DNA of 64,000 nt from CAXBOO01 sp963977425 (lineage in GTDB: Bacteria > Bacteroidota > Bacteroidia > Flavobacteriales_D > Luteibaculaceae): positions 248,001 to 312,000 of the forward strand of contig CAXBOO010000001.1 of assembly GCA_963977425.1 (NCBI GenBank). Direction: 5' to 3'. Below the pieces are notes generated by a model that saw only the letters and a program-made list of their open reading frames with translations, was not told the DNA's origin and did no database searches. Position numbers and translations under genes: made by a program. Shown piece by piece: positions 22,848 to 31,907 of the stretch. Positions within the stretch are counted from its first letter, which is position 1; each line of letters begins with the position of its first letter.

Positions 22848-25625
22848 TCAATGCGCTTCTAGCCAGTTGTTACCAAGTCCAATCTCAACTTCCATAGGCA
22901 CATCTATTGGGTAGGCTAGTTCCATTTTTTCTTTGATGATGGGCGATACAATGTCCACTTCGTCTTTTGGTACATCAAATACCAATTCATCGTGTACTTG
23001 CAACAACATTTTGGTTTTTAAATCGCTCGTGTTCAACCATTGCTGTATGTCTATCATTGCTTTCTTGATGATGTCGGCTGCCGAACCTTGTATGGGTGCA
23101 TTGATGGCGTTGCGCTCGGCAAAACTTCTTACCGTTGCGTTGCGCGAATTGATGTCGGGCAAATGGCGCTTACGCCCCATAATGGTGATGACATAACCAT
23201 TGTCTCTTGCATCGTTTACTTGTTTGTCCATCAGTCTTTTTACAGAAGCGTATTTCTCTAAGTAAGAATCGATAATTTCTTTGGCTTCGCTTCTAGAAAT
23301 ACCCAATTGTTGACCCAGTGTAAAGGCTCCCTGACCATAGATAATACCAAAGTTTACGGCCTTGGCTTTGGCTCTAGTAGCTCTGTCAACTTCGTTTTCA
23401 TCTACCCCAAAAACACGTGCAGCAGTTGCGCTGTGTATGTCTTTTTTGGAAACAAAATCGGCCACCATGTTTTCATCTTTTGCCAATGCGGCTACTATAC
23501 GCAACTCTACCTGAGAATAATCTGCGGCAAGCAATACGTGATTTTCATCGCGCGGAACAAAGGCTTTTCTTACACCTTGCCCTAACTCTGTTTTTATTGG
23601 AATGTTCTGAAGATTGGGGTTTTTAGAACTCAATCGACCCGTACTAGCTACTGCTTGTTGGTACGAAGTATGAATGCGCCCTGTTTTAGCATCCACCAAT
23701 TTTGGTAGGGCGTCTACATAGGTCGATTTTAATTTGGTAACCTCTCTGTATTCCAGTATTTTACCAATGATGGGGTGTTTGTCTCTTAGTTTGGTTAAAA
23801 CCTCTTCACCCGTGGCATATTGACCCGTTTTGGTCTTTTTAGCTTTCGGGTCTAGCTTCAAATGATCGAATAAAATGAGTCCCAATTGCTTTGGTGAAGA
23901 AATGGTAAAGGGTCTTTCGGCAGCTTCGTAAATGGCTTCTTCTAATTCTTCTTGTGTTTTTTCAAGTCGTTTAGAAAAATCGTTCAACATCTTAGTGTCC
24001 AAATTGATGCCTTCGGTTTCCATTTGCAGCAACACTTCCATTACCGGCATTTCGATGTCAGCCAAAAGGCTTTTTTCATCGTCGCTTAGCATTGGGTTGA
24101 ACATTTCATACAACTGGAAAGTACAGTCGGCATCTTCGGCAGCATAGATGGCTACTTTGTCCAACGGAGCTTTGTCCATGGTTGTAACATTTCGGCCTTT
24201 GCCAATCAATGTTTCTATGCTGATGGGGCGGTATTTAAGATAGTTTTCACACAAACTATCCATGTTATGGCGTTCGTCAGGCTTGAGTAAATAATGCGCC
24301 AACATGGTATCGTAAAACGGACCTACAGGTGTAATCCCAGCATTGCGCAGCATGGCCAAGTCGAACTTGATGTTGTGGGCAATTTTTAAAGTTTTTTCGT
24401 CGTTCCAGATGCTGTTTAATTTCTCTAAATCGTGTCGTTGTACATCGGTTAAAGTAGGAATGTACCAACCCGTGTCTTTTTTAGTAGAAAGAGCAAGGCC
24501 CAATACTTTTCCATTCAAAGTATCCAATCCATCGGTTTCTGTATCGAAGCAAAAAGCTGGAGCGTTTGTAAGTTCGTTAAGAAGTTCTGTCCAGTCTTTT
24601 TCGCTTTCTACCAAACGATAATTTTTTTCTTTTTCGTCGTAGGTTTTGTAGGATGATTCTACTTCGTCCGCAGAAAAAAGCTCACTTTGAAATAAATCCG
24701 GAGCAGCATCTGCATCGGGTGTTTTGTTTTCAGCAACAGGGCTATCTGTTCCGCCACCAAATATTTTTTTTCCTAATGTTTTGAATTCTAATTTTGCTAA
24801 AAGTGGTTCTAGAATTTCTTTGTTGGCTTCTTCTAGTATGAAGTCGTCCAAATTGCAATCAAGTGGTACGTCAAGTTCTATGGTAACCAATTTTTTACTC
24901 AAAAAAGCCAATTCTTTGTTGTCGGCTACTTTGTTTTTCATGGCGCCTTTCAGGTCGTCGAGATTGTCGTACAAACCTTCCATGCTGCCGTATTTTTTCA
25001 GGAATTTTACGGCTGTTTTTTCTCCAACTCCAGGTATACCCGGTATGTTGTCGGAGGCATCGCCCATCATGCCCAGCAAATCAATTACTTGTAAAGGGTG
25101 TTCGATGTCGAATTTTTGTTTCACTTCTTCTACACCTAAGGTTTCTGCTGGTTTGCCAAATCTTCCCGGGCGGTACATATATATGCCTTCCTCTACCAAT
25201 TGGGCATAGTCCTTATCAGGGGTCATCATATACGTTTCAAAACCTTGTTTTTTTGCCATTTTGGCCAAGGTTCCAATCACGTCATCGGCCTCGTACCCAT
25301 TCACTCCAAGCTGAGGAATATTGAATCCTTTTAAGAGTTCTTGTATGTAAGGAATAGATTCTTGAATATCCTCAGGCATAGCGTCTCTATTGGCTTTGTA
25401 TTCAGGAAATTCTATGTGACGCAATGTTGGTTCGCGCATATCAAATGCAACGGCTATATGCGTGGGTTTTTGTTTGTTTATAACATCTAAAAGCGTATTA
25501 ACAAATCCAAAAATGGCGGAAGTATTTTGCCCTTGTGAATTGATTCTAGGGTTTTTGATGAATGCGAAATACGATCGGTAGATTAATGCAAAAGCATCGA
25601 GTAGGAATAATTTTTTTTGTGGCAT
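22848..25625 (-). CDS. polA: DNA polymerase I with 5' nuclease and proofreading domains
   Basis: A 925-residue repair and Okazaki-fragment polymerase. The 5'-3' nuclease is at about 1-290 (GYEADDVIGTLA, TPDKDYAQLV, helix-hairpin GIPGVGEKTA). The 3'-5' exonuclease at about 330-520 keeps its acidic residues (FDTETDGLD, HNIKFDLAML, YAAEDADCT), so proofreading looks intact. The polymerase domain has motif A (DYSQVELRI), the O-helix (RAKAKAVNFGIIYG) and motif C (QVHDELVFD). It has a full promoter and the AT-rich cyclase-like gene follows on the same strand. Confidence 0.97.
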   Translation of the reverse strand: MPQKKLFLLDAFALIYRSYFAFIKNPRINSQGQNTSAIFGFVNTLLDVINKQKPTHIAVAFDMREPTLRHIEFPEYKANRDAMPEDIQESIPYIQELLKGFNIPQLGVNGYEADDVIGTLAKMAKKQGFETYMMTPDKDYAQLVEEGIYMYRPGRFGKPAETLGVEEVKQKFDIEHPLQVIDLLGMMGDASDNIPGIPGVGEKTAVKFLKKYGSMEGLYDNLDDLKGAMKNKVADNKELAFLSKKLVTIELDVPLDCNLDDFILEEANKEILEPLLAKLEFKTLGKKIFGGGTDSPVAENKTPDADAAPDLFQSELFSADEVESSYKTYDEKEKNYRLVESEKDWTELLNELTNAPAFCFDTETDGLDTLNGKVLGLALSTKKDTGWYIPTLTDVQRHDLEKLNSIWNDEKTLKIAHNIKFDLAMLRNAGITPVGPFYDTMLAHYLLKPDERHNMDSLCENYLKYRPISIETLIGKGRNVTTMDKAPLDKVAIYAAEDADCTFQLYEMFNPMLSDDEKSLLADIEMPVMEVLLQMETEGINLDTKMLNDFSKRLEKTQEELEEAIYEAAERPFTISSPKQLGLILFDHLKLDPKAKKTKTGQYATGEEVLTKLRDKHPIIGKILEYREVTKLKSTYVDALPKLVDAKTGRIHTSYQQAVASTGRLSSKNPNLQNIPIKTELGQGVRKAFVPRDENHVLLAADYSQVELRIVAALAKDENMVADFVSKKDIHSATAARVFGVDENEVDRATRAKAKAVNFGIIYGQGAFTLGQQLGISRSEAKEIIDSYLEKYASVKRLMDKQVNDARDNGYVITIMGRKRHLPDINSRNATVRSFAERNAINAPIQGSAADIIKKAMIDIQQWLNTSDLKTKMLLQVHDELVFDVPKDEVDIVSPIIKEKMELAYPIDVPMEVEIGLGNNWLEAH

Positions 25626-25645
25626 TGAATGATGTATACAGTTTC

Positions 25646-25677
25646 CGAAGATAGTTTTTCAATAGGGAAGTGGCAAA
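25646..25677 (-). promoter_or_regulatory. polA promoter (TTTG-N20-TATCTTCG)
   Basis: On the minus strand TTTG (25677-25674), 20 bases, TATCTTCG (25653-25646), then 20 bases to the ATG. The -7 box has C for T at its third-last conserved position. Confidence 0.6.
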
Positions 25678-26020
25678 TGAAAAGTTTTGGGTTTCAGTAA
25701 AAGTGTTAGTTTGTTCCGATAACTATCGGAAGCCGACCATAGGAAGGTGTATAGAAAACTGGTTTCTAGGTGAGAAATTTCAAAAGTATTGATGGGAATT
25801 ATAAAACTTCTCGATACAAATTACTTCGCAAGCTTGTTCTTCCGATAGCTATCGGAACGAAGTGAGGCAGCGTTTTGGTTGTGAAAAGTGAAACGATTCG
25901 ATTCATCCTGAATGCAACTAAAAATCTCCGTTCGCTAACAGAAACAAATTAATCATTAAGCGTAACAATGGATTGCATCAAAACGCTAAGTTTTCAAATT
26001 GATATATCTTCCGAATTCAA
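25678..26020. repeat. intergenic region with two palindromic repeat copies
   Basis: This gap between polA and the serine hydrolase holds no supportable gene. It contains TTCCGATAACTATCGGAA (25715-25732) followed by GCCGACC and a decayed tail, and an inverted copy with the perfect palindrome TTCCGATAGCTATCGGAA (25840-25857) flanked by ACTTCTCGATAC on the left and CGAAGTGA on the right, the reverse complement of copy A's ends. The final 100 bases show only a weak TATCTTCC box at 26005. Confidence 0.55.
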
Positions 26021-27502
26021 ATGCATAACATGAAAAAAATATTTACGCTTGTATTACTCGTATCCTGCTTTGTAGGTCAAGCACAATTGGCAATTGAAGT
26101 AGAGAAAAAAGCGCAATCTGCTTTCGAAACCTTCGAACAAACAGGTGCTGTAGTGGGCTTGTTAGAAGATGGTAAAACCACTTTTATGAAAGCTTACGGT
26201 GTAGCCAATAGCCAAAATAAAACAGCGCTGAATGAAAATACGGTGTTTCAAGTAGCATCTTTATCCAAAGCATTTACTGCAGCATCTATCGGTATTTTAG
26301 TGGATAGAAAAGCATTGTCTTGGGACGATTTGGTTATCGATCATTACCCAGAATTCAAACTATACGATGCTTATGTAACTCGTAATTTCAAAATCAAAGA
26401 TTTATTGTCGCACCACAATGGGTACAATACTTTTGATGGCGATTTGCTGTGGTACGAAAGCAATTATTCTACAGAAGAAATCATGGATCGATTTGCTCGC
26501 CTAGCTCCAAAGCACGGTTTTAGAGAAAAATACGGTTACAGCAACATCATGTTCATTGCCGCAGCCAAAGTGATAGAAATAAAAAGTGGTAAAACATGGG
26601 AAGAATTTGTGCAAACAGAAATAATGGATGTACTCGGCATGACACGCTCTACTACCGATTTCGATCGTTTTATAGACGACAACAACAAGGCCTATCCGCA
26701 TATTGAAAAGAAACCCGATGCCCACCGAAATTACAACAACGGAAAAGGAGCCGTAGGAGTAAAAACCACCGCGCCAGATTTATTGAAATGGGCCAATATG
26801 TGGTTGAACAATGGTGTAGCAGGAACGGATACTTTATTGAAAGCGGCAACGGTAAACTACATTCAAAACGCGCACACAGCCATGCAGGTTTCGCAACGCA
26901 ATAAAGATCAAGGTACTTTCCACAGTTCTGCTGGTTTGGGTTGGTTCTTAAAAGACCAAGGCAATATTTCTACCGTAAGCCATAGTGGTGGATTACCAGG
27001 ATTGATTTTGAATTTGTGTTTGGTGCCAGAAAAGAAATCGGCCTTGGTGGTACTTACCAACGACGAAACCTTGTTCCCATTTGCGCTTACCAACGAATAC
27101 ATAGAAGCTCTAAAAGAAGAAGACAAAACCGATTGGATTGCCTTATACAAACCTTACTCAGACAATGGTTTGGTGAAAAATAGAATAGAGTTGCCTAAAA
27201 AAGCCAAATCGTGGTTAACCAATTTGGAAGTAACTGGTATTTACACCGATGCCTATTACGGCGAAGCGCGCGTATTTACGGAAGGTTCTAAATTGAAATT
27301 CAGAATGGGAAAAGGGAAACAATTTGTTTCGGAACTATTGCCAATGGGCAAAACCAATTACCGTATCCGATTTAAGGATCATTTTTTACCCGATGGTATT
27401 GTAACCTTCTCATTGGACTCGAAAGGAAACGTGGATGGATTTACCATCGATTTGCCGAATCCAGATTTTCACTTCTACAACTTAGATTTTAAGAAAAACT
27501 AA
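26021..27502 (+). CDS. exported serine hydrolase, class C beta-lactamase family (PF00144)
   Basis: A 493-residue protein with a signal peptide (cleavage after VGQAQ). It has the serine beta-lactamase-fold residues: S80-x-x-K83 in VASLSKAFTA, the tyrosine in YGYSNIMF and HSGG in place of KTG. Family members are D-aminopeptidases, esterases and carboxypeptidases; beta-lactamase activity should not be assumed. The C-terminal 100 residues (SWLTNLEVTGIYTDAYYGEARVF region) look like the DUF3471 domain often attached to these enzymes. ATG 26021 or ATG 26030 could be the start; the latter gives the cleaner signal peptide. It ends at a terminator and stands alone. Confidence 0.88.
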   Translation: MHNMKKIFTLVLLVSCFVGQAQLAIEVEKKAQSAFETFEQTGAVVGLLEDGKTTFMKAYGVANSQNKTALNENTVFQVASLSKAFTAASIGILVDRKALSWDDLVIDHYPEFKLYDAYVTRNFKIKDLLSHHNGYNTFDGDLLWYESNYSTEEIMDRFARLAPKHGFREKYGYSNIMFIAAAKVIEIKSGKTWEEFVQTEIMDVLGMTRSTTDFDRFIDDNNKAYPHIEKKPDAHRNYNNGKGAVGVKTTAPDLLKWANMWLNNGVAGTDTLLKAATVNYIQNAHTAMQVSQRNKDQGTFHSSAGLGWFLKDQGNISTVSHSGGLPGLILNLCLVPEKKSALVVLTNDETLFPFALTNEYIEALKEEDKTDWIALYKPYSDNGLVKNRIELPKKAKSWLTNLEVTGIYTDAYYGEARVFTEGSKLKFRMGKGKQFVSELLPMGKTNYRIRFKDHFLPDGIVTFSLDSKGNVDGFTIDLPNPDFHFYNLDFKKN

Positions 27503-27524
27503 AACATCCGTATTCAATTTTTTC

Positions 27525-27562
27525 AAAAGGGTTTGTTCAGCAATGGATGAGCCCTTTTTTTT
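27525..27562 (+). terminator. terminator after the serine hydrolase gene
   Basis: AAAAGGG and CCCTTTT enclose an inner stem (TTTGTTCA / TGGATGAG, several G-U pairs) with loop GCAA, followed by T8. Confidence 0.75.
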
Positions 27563-27619
27563 AACACAAACATGCTTAGAGTTTAATGTAGAGACAATAT
27601 GCCGCTAAGGGAAGAAAAG

Positions 27620-27627
27620 TAGCTTTG
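27620..27627 (+). promoter_or_regulatory. -7 box TAGCTTTG before the PHP-type gene
   Basis: TAGCTTTG lies 22 bases before ATG 27650. No -33 match. Confidence 0.5.
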
Positions 27628-27649
27628 TTGCTTCTAAATAGTGACTTTA

Positions 27650-29206
27650 ATGAAAAGCATTCTTACCCTATTCTTTCTTTCTGCCTGTTCTTTCCTTGCA
27701 ATTTCTCAAGAACATACTTCCCATTGCGAACACCAATGTGTTGTAGAAAAAGAAGCAGTAGGTCCATTTTATTCCCCTTCGAAAAGAGCAACAAATAGTC
27801 GATTTTCAACCAATGGGAGGCAACATTTTATAGGCAGTACTCATCAGCACAGTGGTTATTCAGATGGTTATCCTGGAACAACTCCTGCCGATTATTTTGA
27901 CCGAGGACGCGAGAATGGATTTGATTTTGTGTTGGGAGCCGATCATAGTGATTTTTACAGCATTCCATTAACCTTACACGATGCCTGTTTGTCTGCAGAT
28001 GTGTTGGATTGCATATCTATTGATTTATCCAATCCTGTAGGTAGTTTATTCAAATGGGCAAATTTCAAAAGCATTGCTGCAAATAGAACCGAAGAAGGTG
28101 AATTTGTTGGCGTTAGAGGTTTTGAATGGACTTCGGATAGATTTGGTCACATCAATGTTTATTTTTCAGATAACATTACCAACGCCAAAACCGATGGTGG
28201 GTATGTTTACATGCCTATTTTTTGGACTTGGTTTACCACCGAACCGATAGAAATTCCTGGCTTAGATATGTTGTTTGGCAGTTATGGCGGTGGCGATGGC
28301 TTGGGTGTTTTCAATCACCCAGGCGATAAATCGTTGTTCGATGAGGATCCGGGTTTTAATTGGAATCAATTTGAGTATGTACCCGAAGCCGATAGTCAAA
28401 TGGTGGGAATCGAAGTTTTTAATGATGGTAGAGACTATGGTGCAGATGGGCGAACATATTACCAAGAAGTATTAGATGCAGGTTGGCATGTAGGAGCTAT
28501 GGCATCGGAAGATCATCATGGTACCGATTGGAGCAATGATCAAACTGAAAAAAGTGTAATGGTTGCTGAAAACTTAAATACCGAAGGCTTGAAAGAAGCC
28601 ATGTATAAGCGAAGCATGTATGCCGTTCGCGATTTTGATTTGCGGATGGAATTTTTTGCTGGGAAAGCCTTTATGGGCAGTCGATTGAAAAGAAAAACGG
28701 CGACGTATGTTCAATTAATGGGCAACGTAAAAACTCAACATGGTTTTTATACGGAACTCGTAAGCAGTGGTAATGTGGTTTTGGAAACTTTTTACGAAGC
28801 CAATTTCGCTAAAGTTGTAGAAGTTACCGAAAACGAAAAATGGTATTATCTAAGAGTGGTAGATGCATCAACCGGTAAGTCGATGGCCTATTCTTCTCCA
28901 ATTTGGATTGAAGGAGGTGGCGACATAGACGATAATCCAACAACATCGATACAAGATAGTGACCATACTCAACCGTTGTTGATTGCTCCAAACCCAGTTA
29001 GAAATGGTGAAAGAATTACCATATTGAGTAGCAGTCGTTGGACGCAAATTCAAATTTCAACAATTGATGGGCGTTTGGTTTATGAGCAACAAGACGAGAA
29101 TATTACAGAAATAAATGCATCTGGTCTTTCTGCAGGTGTTTATATGCTGTATGCTACTTCAGCGTTAGGAAATAAGCAGCATTCTCAAAAATTAATGGTG
29201 GAGTAA
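27650..29206 (+). CDS. secreted PHP-family metal hydrolase-like protein with T9SS sorting domain
   Basis: About 518 residues. Signal peptide (cleavage near LAISQ), then a PHP-like core: STHQHSGYSDG (first metal motif, H-x-H), LGADHSDFY (D-H) and VGAMASEDHHGTDW near residue 290 (final metal residues). The PHP phosphoesterase family hydrolyses phosphate esters, but no substrate is evident and some residues vary. The last 75 residues (LLIAPNPVRNGERITI... GVYMLYATSALGNKQHSQKLMVE, split here) are a type A T9SS C-terminal sorting domain, so the protein should be exported by type IX secretion and attached or released at the surface. ATG 27650 is preferred to GTG 27641. Confidence 0.85.
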   Translation: MKSILTLFFLSACSFLAISQEHTSHCEHQCVVEKEAVGPFYSPSKRATNSRFSTNGRQHFIGSTHQHSGYSDGYPGTTPADYFDRGRENGFDFVLGADHSDFYSIPLTLHDACLSADVLDCISIDLSNPVGSLFKWANFKSIAANRTEEGEFVGVRGFEWTSDRFGHINVYFSDNITNAKTDGGYVYMPIFWTWFTTEPIEIPGLDMLFGSYGGGDGLGVFNHPGDKSLFDEDPGFNWNQFEYVPEADSQMVGIEVFNDGRDYGADGRTYYQEVLDAGWHVGAMASEDHHGTDWSNDQTEKSVMVAENLNTEGLKEAMYKRSMYAVRDFDLRMEFFAGKAFMGSRLKRKTATYVQLMGNVKTQHGFYTELVSSGNVVLETFYEANFAKVVEVTENEKWYYLRVVDASTGKSMAYSSPIWIEGGGDIDDNPTTSIQDSDHTQPLLIAPNPVRNGERITILSSSRWTQIQISTIDGRLVYEQQDENITEINASGLSAGVYMLYATSALGNKQHSQKLMVE

Positions 29207-29209
29207 AAT

Positions 29210-30412
29210 TTAAAAGTTTTTAATCCAATTATTGATGCTCAGCAACGTGTCTTTGAGGCCATCTACAATGGTCCAGTTGAGGGTGTCGCCAACAATGAAA
29301 AGCACAAAGATTACGTACAGAATTAGCAGTAATATGCATTTTATTAGTCCGAATTTTCTACCGAAATAGAAAATGAAGAAAGAACCAATGGTTAGTAAAA
29401 CCAAGAAAATGCGCAGTTCGGAAACATTTTGAGCGACTTCTGTTGATAAAGTGATGGGACCATTGACAATGCTGTACAGAAACAGTGGCAAACCAAGAGC
29501 AAAACAAATGTCGAAGATGTTGCTTCCCAAGGCATTGCTTATGGCATCATTGTAATTGCCCTTTTTGGCGTCTTTAAGCGACAATATGGTGTCAGGTAAA
29601 CTAGTTGCTGCCGAAGCAATTATAACCGATAAGAAGTAAATAGGAAGCCCTAGTCCTTGAAGGGAAAAACCTGCAAATTCGTAAGTGTCGGAGCCAAGCC
29701 AAATACACGATTCTACCAACCAATGGCAGGCCAATCCGGTAAGCAATGTGCTGCTGATTAACAATACCCATGCATTGGCTTGTGTAAGTTTTTTGTCGCC
29801 TATAATCCAAGCTTCTAAATCTATCCAAGCAAATAAGAATACGTTTTTAAAAATCGATTTCCTTTGTTCGCTTACTTCCGTATCTGCTGTTTCTGTATAT
29901 GAAACTTCTGTGGCAAGTTCTGAGGTCTTGTTTTTCGACATGGAGCTTAGCAAGAGTACTACATACAGACCGTAAATAGTCATCAATACTACACCATGCC
30001 AAGCACTCAATTCATTCGAATTAAGCAAGAATATCAACACAATTTCTGCTGCTATTAAGGATAAACCGTCGCGCAATATTACTTTACGAGAGAGGGTTAT
30101 GTTTTTGGCAATTCGGCTTGTAATAACAACAATACCAACCAGTGCCGGTATGATCATCCCATTGAAAATGGCGCTTCCTGCGGTTGTGCCAATCCCTCCA
30201 GCAAATCCATCGGCATCGTTTAGTACGACCAAAAAGATAAGGGTAGTAAAAAGTTCTGGCATAGAACTCCCAATGGCATTGATAGTAGCGCCTTTTACAC
30301 CGTCGGTTAAGTTCCTACCGATATAGTCCGAAGCGGTTTCAAAAGCATCGCTAGCACGGGTTATAATTACCGATGATATGAAAACTACAATTAATGCTAC
30401 GAGTACTCCCAA
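29210..30412 (-). CDS. sodium/calcium exchanger family membrane protein (CaCA)
   Basis: A 400-residue inner-membrane antiporter with about 10-11 helices. The two inverted alpha-repeats that bind the ion are clear: GATINAIGSSMPELFTTL near residue 40 and SAATSLPDTILSLKDAKKG with SNALGSNIFDICFALG near residues 270-300. A soluble loop of about 35 residues lies mid-protein. Family members exchange Ca2+ or K+ for Na+ or H+; the ion cannot be told here. It follows cysS by 2 bases on the same strand, and its end is 3 bases from the end of the convergent PHP-type gene with no separate terminator seen. Confidence 0.88.
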   Translation of the reverse strand: MGVLVALIVVFISSVIITRASDAFETASDYIGRNLTDGVKGATINAIGSSMPELFTTLIFLVVLNDADGFAGGIGTTAGSAIFNGMIIPALVGIVVITSRIAKNITLSRKVILRDGLSLIAAEIVLIFLLNSNELSAWHGVVLMTIYGLYVVLLLSSMSKNKTSELATEVSYTETADTEVSEQRKSIFKNVFLFAWIDLEAWIIGDKKLTQANAWVLLISSTLLTGLACHWLVESCIWLGSDTYEFAGFSLQGLGLPIYFLSVIIASAATSLPDTILSLKDAKKGNYNDAISNALGSNIFDICFALGLPLFLYSIVNGPITLSTEVAQNVSELRIFLVLLTIGSFFIFYFGRKFGLIKCILLLILYVIFVLFIVGDTLNWTIVDGLKDTLLSINNWIKNF

Positions 30413-30414
30413 GC

Positions 30415-31887
30415 TTAGTTTATTTGAAAAGTGGTTCCTTCTTTAGTGTCTTTAATTTCTACGTTCAATGCCAAAAGTCTGTCGCGAATTTTATCCGAAA
30501 GGGCATAATTCTTAAGTTCTTTAGCTTCTGTTCTAAGGGCAATCAGTGTTTCTATAAGTTCAGTACTTAAATCATCATTTCCTTTAGAAAGCAGTTCGCT
30601 TTTTTGCAGTCCAAGCACATCGAAGTAATATTTGTTGAATACCGATTTCAATGTTGCAAGTTGATCTTCATCTAAGCTCGCTTTTCCTGCAGTTGCTTGA
30701 TTGATGACTTTAGAAGCATCGAACAAGTGCGCAATCAAAATAGGTGTGTTGAAATCGTCGTTCATAGCAGCGGAGCAATTGCTAGCAAAGGCTGCTACAT
30801 CAAATTCACCTGTTTTTCCAGCTTTCAAAGCGCATAAATTGGCTTCGGCTTGTTGTAATCTTTCCAGCCCTTTTTGCGAAGCTTTTAAAGCGTCTGTAGA
30901 AAAGTCTAAAGTAGATCGGTAGTGCGCTTGAAGAATGAAAAAACGAACGGTTTGAGGATTGTATGGTTGGTCTAACAATGCATGCGAACCCGTAAAAAAT
31001 TCCGTCAATGTGATGAAGTTACCCAAGCTTTTTCCCATCTTCTTTCCGTTGATGGTTATCATGTTGTTGTGCAACCAATAGTTGGCAGGTTTGCAACCAC
31101 ATCCGGCTTTGCTTTGTGCTATTTCAGCTTCGTGGTGAGGAAATAACAAATCCATTCCACCGCCGTGTATGTCAAATGTCTCGCCCAAATATTTGGTGCT
31201 CATGGCGGTACATTCTAGGTGCCAACCAGGAAATCCTTCGCTCCATGGCGAAGCCCAACGCATAATATGCTCTGGCTTGGCTTTTTTCCAAAGAGCAAAA
31301 TCGGCGGAGTTTTTCTTTTCGTCTTGCCCGTCCAATGTGCGGGTGTTTTCTAGTAAATCATCCACATTTCTGCCCGACAATTCGCCGTAAGCATGCGATT
31401 TACTGTATTCCTTTACGTCGAAATAAACAGAACCATTTGTTTCGTAAGCAAACCCCTTGGCAATCATTTTTTCAATCCACTCTATTTGATCGATGATATG
31501 ACCACTAGCTGTAGGTTCTATACTAGGACGCAATACATTTAGCGCATCCATGGCTTGGTGGTACATGTTGGTATAGTGTTGCGCCACTTCCATTGGTTCC
31601 AATTGATCCAATCTTGCCTTTTTGGCAATCTTATCTTCACCCTCGTCGGCGTCGTTTTCTAGGTGCCCAACATCGGTTATATTTCTTACGTATCGAACTT
31701 TATAACCTTCCGATTTTAAGAATCTAAATACGGTGTCGAAGGATATTGCCGAGCGAGCATGACCCAAATGCCCTTCGCCATAAACTGTTGGTCCACAAAC
31801 GTACAGGCCTACTTTGCCTTCCACTATAGGCGTGAAAACTTCTTTTTCTCTGCTGATGGAGTTGTGTACGTGTAATTTGTGTTCCAT
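30415..31887 (-). CDS. cysS: cysteine-tRNA ligase
   Basis: A 490-residue class I aminoacyl-tRNA synthetase. HIGH-type motif GPTVYGEGHLGHARS near residue 35, zinc-site cysteines and histidine (YVCGPTVY, WHLECTAMS, HHEAEIAQS) and the KMSKS-type loop as KKMGKSLGNF at about 278. The KMGKS variant is common in this phylum. The C-terminal DALR-like anticodon domain is present. It lies 20 bases after the threonine dehydrogenase gene and 2 bases before the exchanger gene; probably one transcript. Confidence 0.97.
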   Translation of the reverse strand: MEHKLHVHNSISREKEVFTPIVEGKVGLYVCGPTVYGEGHLGHARSAISFDTVFRFLKSEGYKVRYVRNITDVGHLENDADEGEDKIAKKARLDQLEPMEVAQHYTNMYHQAMDALNVLRPSIEPTASGHIIDQIEWIEKMIAKGFAYETNGSVYFDVKEYSKSHAYGELSGRNVDDLLENTRTLDGQDEKKNSADFALWKKAKPEHIMRWASPWSEGFPGWHLECTAMSTKYLGETFDIHGGGMDLLFPHHEAEIAQSKAGCGCKPANYWLHNNMITINGKKMGKSLGNFITLTEFFTGSHALLDQPYNPQTVRFFILQAHYRSTLDFSTDALKASQKGLERLQQAEANLCALKAGKTGEFDVAAFASNCSAAMNDDFNTPILIAHLFDASKVINQATAGKASLDEDQLATLKSVFNKYYFDVLGLQKSELLSKGNDDLSTELIETLIALRTEAKELKNYALSDKIRDRLLALNVEIKDTKEGTTFQIN

Positions 31888-31907
31888 TGTATTTGTGTTA
31901 CTGTCGT

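Noticed and set aside
24724..25209. 161-codon open frame antisense to polA
   Set aside because: Ser-rich mirror of the polA 5' nuclease region; no signal or domain.
21887..25625. Possible Pycsar-type defence island
   Set aside because: A cyclase-fold gene is present, but no adjacent effector (TM or TIR protein with nucleotide-binding domain), integrase or other defence gene is visible, so the name is not justified.
20910..26020. CRISPR array or integron suggested by the repeated palindromes
   Set aside because: Copies are few, irregularly spaced, in both orientations, and separated by whole genes; no cas or integrase gene is near.
26021..27502. Beta-lactamase resistance gene
   Set aside because: The SxxK and YxN motifs are shared by esterases and peptidases, HSGG replaces KTG, and the DUF3471-like tail points to a general serine hydrolase.
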